A DNA stretch of 64,000 bases, taken from assembly GCF_014873705.1 (NCBI RefSeq), contig NZ_JADBDS010000002.1, positions 1,416,638 to 1,480,637 on the forward strand. The letters run 5' to 3'. How positions within the stretch are numbered: position 1 is the stretch's first letter; every line of letters begins with the position of its first letter. This DNA comes from Mycobacterium sp. OAS707 (GTDB lineage Bacteria; Actinomycetota; Actinomycetes; Mycobacteriales; Mycobacteriaceae). A program made the translations under genes and the position numbers. Positions 1 through 7,484 of this stretch are shown here, piece by piece. The notes under the pieces are model-generated. The model searched no databases. It saw nothing but the letters and a program-made list of their open reading frames with translations, and had not been told where the DNA came from.

Positions 1-864
1 TATATGCGCTGGGTGGCCGAGGACAAGTCGCCACGCTTCACGCTGTCGACCGCCGACGGGCTGAACAATGTACTTGCCGCGGTGATCGCGTTCCGCGATC
101 CCCTTCTGGCAGAAGGTGATCCAGAAGCCGGCATCGATGAACACGGTTCTGCGTTCGAGCGACTGTCGGCCTTCCAGTTCGGATTCACCGACGGCCCCTC
201 GGCGTGTGCGGCGATCGACATGCGCGAGATCGGCCAGCGTCGCGGGGATCTGCCTGTGCTGCTGCCGGAGGACCAGACCGGCGAGTTGCCGGTCACCGAG
301 GAATCGGCGCGCTCGATCATCGACGCGATGGGCATCGTATTCTCGCCCGCCGATCCACCCAAGCTCAGCTTCAAGACATCCGACGCCGAAAAGTGTCCGG
401 ACGCCAGGCCAAGCCCGCCTGCGTCCTTCTGCCCCGCGACGAACACCATCGTCGTCGACCTGAAGGAGCTGCAGGCGATGGGTACGCAATCCGACAATGC
501 CGACGGCGGCGGTCTTGCGAGCGGCGACAACACCGCCTACTCGGTGCTGGTCTCGCGCTACATGCAGGCGCTGCAGCACGCACACGGTGGCGTACTGCTC
601 GACAACGCCGAGGCAGCGCTGCGCACGGCGTGCCTCACCGGCGTCGCCACCGTGAAGATGTCGAAGACCATCACCACACCCGACGGCAACACCATCGCGC
701 TGACCGCCGGTGACGTCGACGAGGCGGTGTCGGGCATCTTGACCAACGGCCTTGCCGCAAGCGATGTCAACGGCGAATCGGTGCCATCGGGCTTCTCGCG
801 GATCGACGCGTTTCGGGTCGGTGTGCTCGGCGATCAGGACCGCTGCTTCAAGCGCTTCCCCTAA
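1..864 (+). CDS. Conserved exported protein, 3' part (5' end outside window)
   Basis: The reading frame is open from the first base, so the N-terminus and any signal peptide lie outside the window. About 287 residues are visible, ending in DRCFKRFP. The visible part is Ala/Asp/Gly rich, with four Cys (ACAAI, KCPD, FCPAT, TACL) plus one near the C-terminus, which suggests an oxidised extracytoplasmic protein. The general look resembles mycobacterial secreted proteins annotated as neutral zinc metallopeptidases or LpqM-like proteins, but no HExxH motif is in this fragment, so I do not assign a function. It is convergent with the MspA-like porin gene. Confidence 0.6.
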   Translation, partial: YMRWVAEDKSPRFTLSTADGLNNVLAAVIAFRDPLLAEGDPEAGIDEHGSAFERLSAFQFGFTDGPSACAAIDMREIGQRRGDLPVLLPEDQTGELPVTEESARSIIDAMGIVFSPADPPKLSFKTSDAEKCPDARPSPPASFCPATNTIVVDLKELQAMGTQSDNADGGGLASGDNTAYSVLVSRYMQALQHAHGGVLLDNAEAALRTACLTGVATVKMSKTITTPDGNTIALTAGDVDEAVSGILTNGLAASDVNGESVPSGFSRIDAFRVGVLGDQDRCFKRFP

Positions 865-870
865 TTCACC

Positions 871-931
871 GCGAGCGACCGCAAAATGCCGTGCAAATGC
901 GGTGTGTCTGCGTGCAAACACGGTCGCTCGC
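871..931. terminator. Long inverted repeat between convergent genes, probable bidirectional terminator
   Basis: An 11-bp perfect inverted repeat (GCGAGCGACCG at 871-881, CGGTCGCTCGC at 921-931) flanks a loop of about 39 nt that contains two further related words (GTGCAAATGC and GTGCAAACAC). It fills the gap between two converging genes, which is where a shared terminator is expected. No U-tract follows either arm, so it may act as a U-less hairpin or be a copy of a dispersed intergenic repeat. Confidence 0.5.
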
Positions 932-940
932 CGAGAACAA

Positions 941-1663
941 CTAGACCTTCTTCGTCACGCCGTACCACGCTGAGACCGCGTCGGACTCATCGGTCGAACG
1001 GGTCAGGAACGCATACGAGCGAATGAAAGACTCGCCGACGCAGCCGTCGATCTTGATGCGGAATCCGTCAACCATGATCCAGGGGCTGTCGCCCCTGAAC
1101 TCCTTCTTCGACACCGGGATGGTGTTGATGAGCCCTGGCTTGAGGCCGACGGTGACACCACCGCCGACGTTCGCGCCGACTCCCGGGATGATCCCTTCCG
1201 GCAGCGGCGAGATGATGTCGGTTCCAACGACTCCGATCGACGGGTTGAGCCCCACAGTGCCCGTCAGGGACACACCGTTGGACGTACTCATATCGATGCC
1301 GCAGCCGATCTGATAACCCACTTCGAGGGTCCCCTGCGCGCCCTCCTCGTCCTCCTCGGGGCCGACCAGTGAGCCGCTGTAGATGCCGCCCACCTCGTAC
1401 TCGCGGGTCGAGATCGCGGTTGTCAGCGGCGCGGTGACCCTCTGAGTCTCGTCTTTGGCTGACACCGTGAGGGTCCAGCCGTCCGGCGAGTAAGTCGTCT
1501 TGGGAGGCGACGACTCGACCCGGCCGTCATCGGGGGGCGCCGCCTCAGGCGCAGGCACTTCGGCGGAAACGGCTTCCGTCTCAGGGTCGGCTGATGCGAT
1601 CGGAACGACCAACGCGCCGGTCACTACGCACGCAGCCAGTACGGCCATGGGACGAACCAGCAC
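941..1663 (-). CDS. MspA-family porin-like outer membrane protein
   Basis: About 240 residues. I start at the GTG at 1663 because an AGGAGG sits 7 nt upstream; an in-frame ATG at 1705 lacks one. A signal peptide (VLAACVVTGALVVPIASA, cleaved before DPE) is followed by an acidic, Pro-rich stretch of about 35 residues, then the MspA-type beta region. The DGWTLTVSAKDE, LEVGYQIGCGID and C-terminal RSYAFLTRSTDESDAVSAWYGV segments correspond to the LTV, ELGYQIG and FARLIASTGDSVTTYGEPW segments of MspA. Members form octameric channels in the mycobacterial outer membrane for hydrophilic solutes. The acidic linker is longer than in MspA and there are two extra Cys (GCGID, DGCVG), so channel function is inferred. 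Confidence 0.75.
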   Translation of the reverse strand: MLVRPMAVLAACVVTGALVVPIASADPETEAVSAEVPAPEAAPPDDGRVESSPPKTTYSPDGWTLTVSAKDETQRVTAPLTTAISTREYEVGGIYSGSLVGPEEDEEGAQGTLEVGYQIGCGIDMSTSNGVSLTGTVGLNPSIGVVGTDIISPLPEGIIPGVGANVGGGVTVGLKPGLINTIPVSKKEFRGDSPWIMVDGFRIKIDGCVGESFIRSYAFLTRSTDESDAVSAWYGVTKKV

Positions 1664-1783
1664 AGCGCAGCCTCCTCGGCCGGAACACATTCCGCCTTGG
1701 ATCATTACCCCGCAGTTGAGCCGCCTGCCGCGAAGGCGTGCCGCATGTCGGCAAGTCTTTATCCGAGCGTGACCCCGCCGAGT

Positions 1784-2635
1784 TCACGTGGACATGCGCA
1801 GCACGAACCCCGACTCCAGCGCGACCCATGCCACGCCGTCGTGGTCGATCGCCAAGCCATGCGGCTCGCTGCCCGGCGGAAGATCGATCGTGACGACGTC
1901 CGCGCCGTCACCGCTGATGCGCGCGATCTGGTTGGCACCCCACAGGCTCACCCAGACACCGTCGTCGGGGTCCGCGACCACCGCGTGCGGTTTACCCGGC
2001 AGCTCCATCTCCTGGATCGCGTCGTCCATCGGGATCCGGCCGATCTTCTCGCCGAGGATCTCGGTGAACCACACCGCGTCGTCGTGCGTGGCGGCGATAC
2101 CGACGGGACCTGCTCCCGCAGTTGGCAATTCACGCACGGTCAGTCCGTCTGTCGGTGTGAACCGGCCAATTGCGTTGCCCTGATTGAGCGTGAACCACAA
2201 CGCGTGGTCCGGCCCCACGGTGATCATCGACGGAGCACCGCCGACGGTCGTGCCCGCCGACAGCTCGCCGTCGACCGAGATACGGCCGATCTCACCCGAC
2301 GTCATCCCCGTGAACCACAGCGCGCCATCCGGGCCCGCGGTGATGCCGTACGGCCCCGTGTCCTCCCCCAGCTCGAACGCGCTCAGTTCGCCGTCCGTCG
2401 TGATCCGTCCGATGCGGTCGTCGCCAGTGCGGGTGAACCACAGCGCACCGTCGGGGCCAGCGGTGATGATCGACGGCCGCGATTGCGGATCGACCGGGTA
2501 CAAGCTGACATCGCCGCTCTTCGTCACCCGGGCGATCGCGCCGCTGTGCACCAGCGTCACCCACATCGCGCCGTCGGTACCGGCCGCCAGCGCACACGGC
2601 CCGCCGTCGAGTGCGACCTTGAGGGCGGCGCTCAC
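1784..2635 (-). CDS. Virginiamycin B lyase-like beta-propeller protein
   Basis: 283 residues built almost wholly from repeats of the type AGPDGALWFT...GRIT, about seven blades, as in Vgb (streptogramin B lyase) and NHL/SMP-30 propellers. Vgb linearises streptogramin B antibiotics, but many actinobacterial relatives have unknown substrates and the name should be read as family only. There is no signal peptide. The GTG start overlaps the glgP stop by 4 nt (GTGA), so it is translationally coupled to glgP, which hints at a cytoplasmic or carbohydrate-linked role rather than drug resistance. It ends 120 nt from the porin gene on the same strand. Confidence 0.75.
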   Translation of the reverse strand: MSAALKVALDGGPCALAAGTDGAMWVTLVHSGAIARVTKSGDVSLYPVDPQSRPSIITAGPDGALWFTRTGDDRIGRITTDGELSAFELGEDTGPYGITAGPDGALWFTGMTSGEIGRISVDGELSAGTTVGGAPSMITVGPDHALWFTLNQGNAIGRFTPTDGLTVRELPTAGAGPVGIAATHDDAVWFTEILGEKIGRIPMDDAIQEMELPGKPHAVVADPDDGVWVSLWGANQIARISGDGADVVTIDLPPGSEPHGLAIDHDGVAWVALESGFVLRMST

Positions 2636-5244
2636 GCCAGCGTGACGAGGCCGAGTTCGTTGTCCCCGGCCAGCAGTGGATGGTGCGGCAGGACCCGCAC
2701 GGTGTACCCGACAGGACCTGCCACCGGCAACGGCGTCGTCGTGGAGAACACCTCGTTGCCGCCGTCAGCGGTACCGGTGTGCGCCATCTGCACGGTGATC
2801 GGATTCACCAGCACGTCGCTGCCGTTCACGCGGCCCAGCACCGCCTGAACCACCACCTCGTCCGCTCCCAGCCCGGCCAACTGCACCGTCGCGGTCAGCG
2901 TGAGCTTCGAGCCGAGCAGCGGGGTATCAGGGAGGCCGTAGCTGTCGACATCGGTGATCTGGATCTTCGGCCACGCCTCGTTCGCGCGCTGCCGGTAGGC
3001 CGCCAGCTCGCGAGCCGCGCCGAACGGCTCGCCATCGGCGCCCGGTTCGACTGTCTTGCGCAGCGACGCCGCCGCCGGGGCGTAGTACTTCTCCGTGTAG
3101 TCGGTCACCATCCGCGACGCCAGTACCTTCGGCCCCAGCTCCATCAGGGTGTGACGCACCATCTCCACCCATCGCGTCGGGACGCCGTGCTCGTCGCGGT
3201 CGTAGAACTTCGGCGCCACCGACTGCTCGAGCAGGTCGTAGAGGGCGGCGGCCTCGATGTCGTCGCGGCGGCCTTCATCGAGCAGCCCATCGGCCGTCGG
3301 GATTTCCCAGCCGTTCTCGCCGTCGTACCACTCGTCCCACCAGCCGTCGCGGATGGACAGATTCAGGCCGCCGTTGAGCGCGCTCTTCATGCCCGAAGTC
3401 CCGCACGCCTCCAGCGGCCGCAGCGGATTGTTCAGCCAGACATCGCAGCCGTAGTACAGCTGCCGGGCCATCGACATGTCGTAGTCCGGCAGGAACGCGA
3501 TGCGGTGCCGCACCTCCGGCCGGTCGGCGAACTTCACGATCTGTTGGATGAGCGCCTTTCCGCCGTCGTCTGCCGGGTGCGACTTACCGGCGACGATCAG
3601 CTGAATCGGGCGCTTCTCGTCGAGCAGCAGCTTCTCCAGCCGCTCCGGGTCGCGCAGCATCAACGTCAGCCGCTTGTACGTCGGCACTCGGCGGGCGAAC
3701 CCGATGGTCAGCACATTGGGATCGAATGCCGTTGCGATCCAGCCCAATTCGGCATCCGACGCGCCCCGGTCGTGCCATGACCGGCGCAGCCGGGCCCGCA
3801 CGTCCTCGACGAGCGCCTCGCGCAGCTGCGACCGGATCCACCACATGTGGCCCGGGTCGACCTCCTTGAGCCGCTGCCACGTCTCAGGCTCGGTGAGCGA
3901 ACCGAGATCGTCGCTGCCCAGTAGTTCACGGCCCAGCTCGAGCCACTGCGGCGCAGCCCACGTCGGCCCGTGCACACCGTTGGTGATGGAGCCGATCGGC
4001 ACCTCGGCCGCATCGAAGCCCGGCCACAGCTCGTTGAACATGTAGCGGCTGACCTGCCCATGCAGCAGCGACACGCCGTTGGCGCGCTGTGCGAGCCGCA
4101 GGCCCATGTGGGCCATGTTGAACTTCGACGGGTCGTCCTCGGCGCCGAAGGCGATGATCCGGTCCAGCGGCACACCGGGCAGCAGCCGCGACATCGCGCC
4201 CAACGGGCCGTCCGTCGACCCGCCGAAGTACCGCTTGACCATCTCCACCGGGAACCGGTCGATGCCCGCTGGCACCGGGGTGTGCGTGGTGAACACAGTG
4301 GACGAACGAACCACCGTCAGCGCGGTGTCGAAGTCGAGCCCGGCGTCGATCAGCTCGCGGATACGTTCGACACCGAGGAAGCCTGCGTGGCCCTCGTTCA
4401 TGTGGAACACCTCGGGCGCGGGCAGGCCCTCGATCTCGGTGTAGGCGCGGATAGCGCGCACCCCGCCGATGCCTGCCAGGATCTCCTGCTTGATCCGGTG
4501 CTCCTGGTCGCCGCCGTAAAGCCGGTCGGTGACGCCCCGCAGCTCGTGCTCGTTCTCCGGAATGTCGGAATCCAACAGCAGCAACGGAATTCGGCCAACC
4601 TGTGCGATCCAGACCCGTGCCCGCAGCTGGGTGGCGTCGGGCATCGCAAGCTCGACCAACACCGGGTCGCCCCGGTGGTCGGCGAGCAGCCGCAGCGGCA
4701 GACCCTGCGGATCCAGCGACGGATAGTCCTCGTGCTGCCACCCGTCGGCCGTCAGCGACTGCCGGAAGTACCCCGAGCGGTACAGCAAGCCGACCGCGAT
4801 GAGAGGAAGCCCGAGGTCCGAAGCGGACTTCAGGTGATCGCCGGCCAGGATTCCCAGGCCGCCGGAGTAGTTCGGCAGCACCTCGGCAACGCCGAACTCC
4901 ATCGAGAAGTAGGCGATGCCGTGCGGCAACTGTGCGCCCTCGTCTTGTTGCTGCTGGTACCACAACGGCCGGGTCAGGTAGTTGTCCAGATCGGCCGCCA
5001 GCCCGTCGAGTCGCCGCAGGAAGGATTCGTCGACGGCGAGTTCGTCGAGGCGCTTGGGCGTGACCTGCCCGAGCAGCGCGACGGGGTCGCACCCGACCTG
5101 CTTCCACAGCTCCGGGTCGATGGCCGTGAAGAGGTCCTGGGTGGGTTTATCCCACGACCATCGCAGGTTGATGGAAAGGCGTTCGAGCGCGGTCAGACGA
5201 TCGGGCAGATGCGTGCGGACCGTGAACCGGCGGAGAGCTTTCAC
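2632..5244 (-). CDS. glgP: Alpha-glucan (maltodextrin/glycogen) phosphorylase
   Basis: GT35 phosphorylase of about 870 residues that releases glucose 1-phosphate from alpha-1,4-glucan with PLP as cofactor. It matches Rv1328 almost end to end: the N-terminus KALRRFTVR, the GIAYFSMEFGVAEVLPNYSG segment, and the PLP lysine in GTSGMKSALNG. The C-terminal extension ending NELGLVTLA is also that of Rv1328. I chose the GTG at 5244, where Rv1328 begins, because TAAGG lies about 9 nt upstream; a TTG 21 nt further out has no support. It is divergent from glgE and coupled to the propeller gene downstream. Together with GlgE/GlgB it handles the capsular and cytosolic glucan pool. Confidence 0.96.
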   Translation of the reverse strand: MKALRRFTVRTHLPDRLTALERLSINLRWSWDKPTQDLFTAIDPELWKQVGCDPVALLGQVTPKRLDELAVDESFLRRLDGLAADLDNYLTRPLWYQQQQDEGAQLPHGIAYFSMEFGVAEVLPNYSGGLGILAGDHLKSASDLGLPLIAVGLLYRSGYFRQSLTADGWQHEDYPSLDPQGLPLRLLADHRGDPVLVELAMPDATQLRARVWIAQVGRIPLLLLDSDIPENEHELRGVTDRLYGGDQEHRIKQEILAGIGGVRAIRAYTEIEGLPAPEVFHMNEGHAGFLGVERIRELIDAGLDFDTALTVVRSSTVFTTHTPVPAGIDRFPVEMVKRYFGGSTDGPLGAMSRLLPGVPLDRIIAFGAEDDPSKFNMAHMGLRLAQRANGVSLLHGQVSRYMFNELWPGFDAAEVPIGSITNGVHGPTWAAPQWLELGRELLGSDDLGSLTEPETWQRLKEVDPGHMWWIRSQLREALVEDVRARLRRSWHDRGASDAELGWIATAFDPNVLTIGFARRVPTYKRLTLMLRDPERLEKLLLDEKRPIQLIVAGKSHPADDGGKALIQQIVKFADRPEVRHRIAFLPDYDMSMARQLYYGCDVWLNNPLRPLEACGTSGMKSALNGGLNLSIRDGWWDEWYDGENGWEIPTADGLLDEGRRDDIEAAALYDLLEQSVAPKFYDRDEHGVPTRWVEMVRHTLMELGPKVLASRMVTDYTEKYYAPAAASLRKTVEPGADGEPFGAARELAAYRQRANEAWPKIQITDVDSYGLPDTPLLGSKLTLTATVQLAGLGADEVVVQAVLGRVNGSDVLVNPITVQMAHTGTADGGNEVFSTTTPLPVAGPVGYTVRVLPHHPLLAGDNELGLVTLA

Positions 5245-5312
5245 GCGAGTCAACCTTACTGACAAATCGGCTGACCGCAGCGTGGTGTGGTGATCGCTTC
5301 ACCCGCATTGGG

Positions 5313-5340
5313 TTGGGCCGACCACTACGGTGGGTATAGG
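5313..5340 (+). promoter_or_regulatory. Candidate glgE-glgB promoter
   Basis: In the glgP/glgE divergent gap a TTGGGC (5313-5318) and a TATAGG (5335-5340) are separated by 16 nt and lie about 55 nt upstream of the glgE start. This fits a SigA-type -35/-10 pair. No transcription start is known from the sequence, so it is a candidate only. Confidence 0.3.
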
Positions 5341-5393
5341 GCGCCCAGGACGATGAAGCGACGACGAGCACAGCCAGCGTAAGGAGTGATGGG

Positions 5394-7481
5394 GTGGCCG
5401 GTCGTATCGAGATCGATGACGTCGCACCCGTAGTTTCAGGCGGACGGTACCCGGCCAAAGCGGTAGTCGGTGAGATCGTCCCCGTTCGTGCCACGGTGTG
5501 GCGCGAAGGCCATGACGCGGTATCGGCCACGCTGGTGGTGCGTTACCACGGCACGAGCTATCCGAAGCTCGCCGACGATCCGCCGGGCCGAGCCAAACAG
5601 CCGGCGCCGGTGCCGATCGAAGAGGTGGTCATCCCGGCGCCGCGCATCAAGCCACAGCAGCTGCCGATGTCGGCCGGTCGAACGCCCGATGTGTTCCACG
5701 GCCAGTTCAGTCCCACCAGCGTGGGGTTGTGGACCTTCCGTGTCGACGGTTGGGGCGACCCGATCGCGACGTGGCGCAAGAACGTCACCGCAAAGTTGGA
5801 CGCCGGCCAGAGCGAAAGCGAACTGTCCAACGACCTGCTCGTCGGAGCGAAGCTCTTGGAGCGCGCCGCGACGGGTGCACCGCGTCAACACCGCTATCCC
5901 CTGATCGACGCCGCGGCGCGGTTGCGTACCCCTGGTGACCCGTTCACCCGCGCGGGCGCCGCCCTTTCGCCGGAAGTGGCCGAGGTGCTCGATCAGTATC
6001 CGCTGCGCGAATTGATCACGCGCGGAGAGCAATACGGTGTCTGGGTGGATCGGCCGGCGGCCCGGTTCAGTTCGTGGTACGAGATGTTTCCGCGGTCGAC
6101 CGGCGGCTGGGACGCCAAGGGCAATCCCGTGCACGGCACCTTCGCCACCGCAACCAAGGACCTGTCCCGCATCGCGAAGATGGGCTTCGACGTGGTCTAC
6201 CTGCCGCCGATCCACCCGATCGGCAAGGTGCACCGCAAGGGCCGCAACAACAGTGTGACCGCCGCACCCAACGACGTCGGCTCCCCGTGGGCCATCGGCA
6301 GCGACGAGGGCGGCCACGACGCGGTGCATCCGAAGCTCGGCACGGTCGAGGATTTCGACGACTTCGTGGCGGCGGCCCGCGACGAGGGCATGGAGGTGGC
6401 CCTCGATCTGGCGCTGCAGTGCGCGCCCGACCACCCGTGGGCGCGCAAGCATCCGGAGTGGTTCACCGTGCTGCCCGACGGCACGATCGCCTATGCCGAA
6501 AATCCTCCGAAGAAGTACCAGGACATCTACCCGCTGAACTTCGACAACGATCCGGCCGGGCTCTACGAAGAAGTGCTTCGGGTGGTGCGGTTCTGGATCT
6601 CGCACGGCGTCAACGTGTTTCGGGTGGACAACCCCCACACCAAACCGCCGAACTTCTGGGCATGGCTGATCGGTGAGGTGAAGAACGAGAACCCCGACGT
6701 GCTGTTCCTGGCCGAAGCGTTCACCCGACCGGCGCGGCTCTACGGGTTGGCCAAACTCGGCTTCACGCAGTCGTATACCTATTTCACCTGGCGCACAGCG
6801 AAATGGGAGCTGACCGAATTCGGGGAGCAGATCGCCGAGCACGCCGACGAGGCCCGGCCGAATCTGTTCGTCAACACGCCCGACATCCTGCACGAGAGCC
6901 TGCAGCACGGCGGTCCCGGCATGTTCGCGATCCGGGCCGTGCTGGCGTCGACGATGAGTTCGGTGTGGGGGGTGTACTCGGGCTACGAACTCTACGAGCA
7001 CCGACCGGTGCGGGAAGGCAGCGAGGAGTACCTGAACTCCGAGAAGTACGAACTGCGGCCACGTGATTTCGACGCCGCACTGGCCGACGGCGAATCACTG
7101 GAGCCATTCCTGACTCGGCTCAACGAGATTCGTCGTGTCCATCCGGCGTTGCACGAGTTGCGCACCATCAAGTTCCACCACCCCGACAACGACGCGGTGC
7201 TGGCCTACAGCAAGTTCGACCCGGTGACCGGCGATCAGGTGCTGGTGGTGGTGACGCTCAACCCGTTCGGGCCCGAAGAGGCAACGCTGTGGCTCGATAT
7301 GGGAGCGCTCGGTATGGAGCCCTATGACCGCTTCTGGGTGCGCGACGAGATCACCGGCGATGAATATCAGTGGGGGCAAGCGAATTACGTCCGTCTCGAT
7401 CCGGCACGAGCGGTGGCCCACGTGCTGAACATGCCCCAAGTTCCGGCCGACCAACGACTCAAGCTACTGCGCAGGGAGTGA
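5394..7481 (+). CDS. glgE: Maltosyltransferase GlgE (alpha-1,4-glucan:maltose-1-phosphate)
   Basis: GH13_3 enzyme of 695 residues that transfers maltosyl units from maltose 1-phosphate to alpha-1,4-glucans, the last chain-building step of the trehalose-to-glucan route. Catalytic residues are visible: nucleophile D412 in FRVDNPHTKPP, acid/base E441 in LFLAEAFTRP, and D497 in VNTPDILHE; the 29-residue spacing of the first two matches the Streptomyces enzyme. An N-terminal all-beta domain (about 1-110) precedes the barrel, and a C-terminal beta domain ends it. The GTG start has AAGGAG 7 nt upstream. It forms an operon with glgB, 3 nt downstream. Confidence 0.96.
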   Translation: MAGRIEIDDVAPVVSGGRYPAKAVVGEIVPVRATVWREGHDAVSATLVVRYHGTSYPKLADDPPGRAKQPAPVPIEEVVIPAPRIKPQQLPMSAGRTPDVFHGQFSPTSVGLWTFRVDGWGDPIATWRKNVTAKLDAGQSESELSNDLLVGAKLLERAATGAPRQHRYPLIDAAARLRTPGDPFTRAGAALSPEVAEVLDQYPLRELITRGEQYGVWVDRPAARFSSWYEMFPRSTGGWDAKGNPVHGTFATATKDLSRIAKMGFDVVYLPPIHPIGKVHRKGRNNSVTAAPNDVGSPWAIGSDEGGHDAVHPKLGTVEDFDDFVAAARDEGMEVALDLALQCAPDHPWARKHPEWFTVLPDGTIAYAENPPKKYQDIYPLNFDNDPAGLYEEVLRVVRFWISHGVNVFRVDNPHTKPPNFWAWLIGEVKNENPDVLFLAEAFTRPARLYGLAKLGFTQSYTYFTWRTAKWELTEFGEQIAEHADEARPNLFVNTPDILHESLQHGGPGMFAIRAVLASTMSSVWGVYSGYELYEHRPVREGSEEYLNSEKYELRPRDFDAALADGESLEPFLTRLNEIRRVHPALHELRTIKFHHPDNDAVLAYSKFDPVTGDQVLVVVTLNPFGPEEATLWLDMGALGMEPYDRFWVRDEITGDEYQWGQANYVRLDPARAVAHVLNMPQVPADQRLKLLRRE

Positions 7482-7484
7482 CTG

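Noticed and set aside
1697..2848. Long open frame (383 codons) opposite the propeller gene
   Set aside because: Arg/His/Pro-rich antisense shadow of a clearly conserved gene; high GC gives such frames on the other strand.
3970..5262. 430-codon frame opposite glgP
   Set aside because: Antisense shadow of glgP, which matches its family over the full length.
5436..7001. 521-codon frame opposite glgE
   Set aside because: Antisense shadow with no domain; glgE has all catalytic residues.
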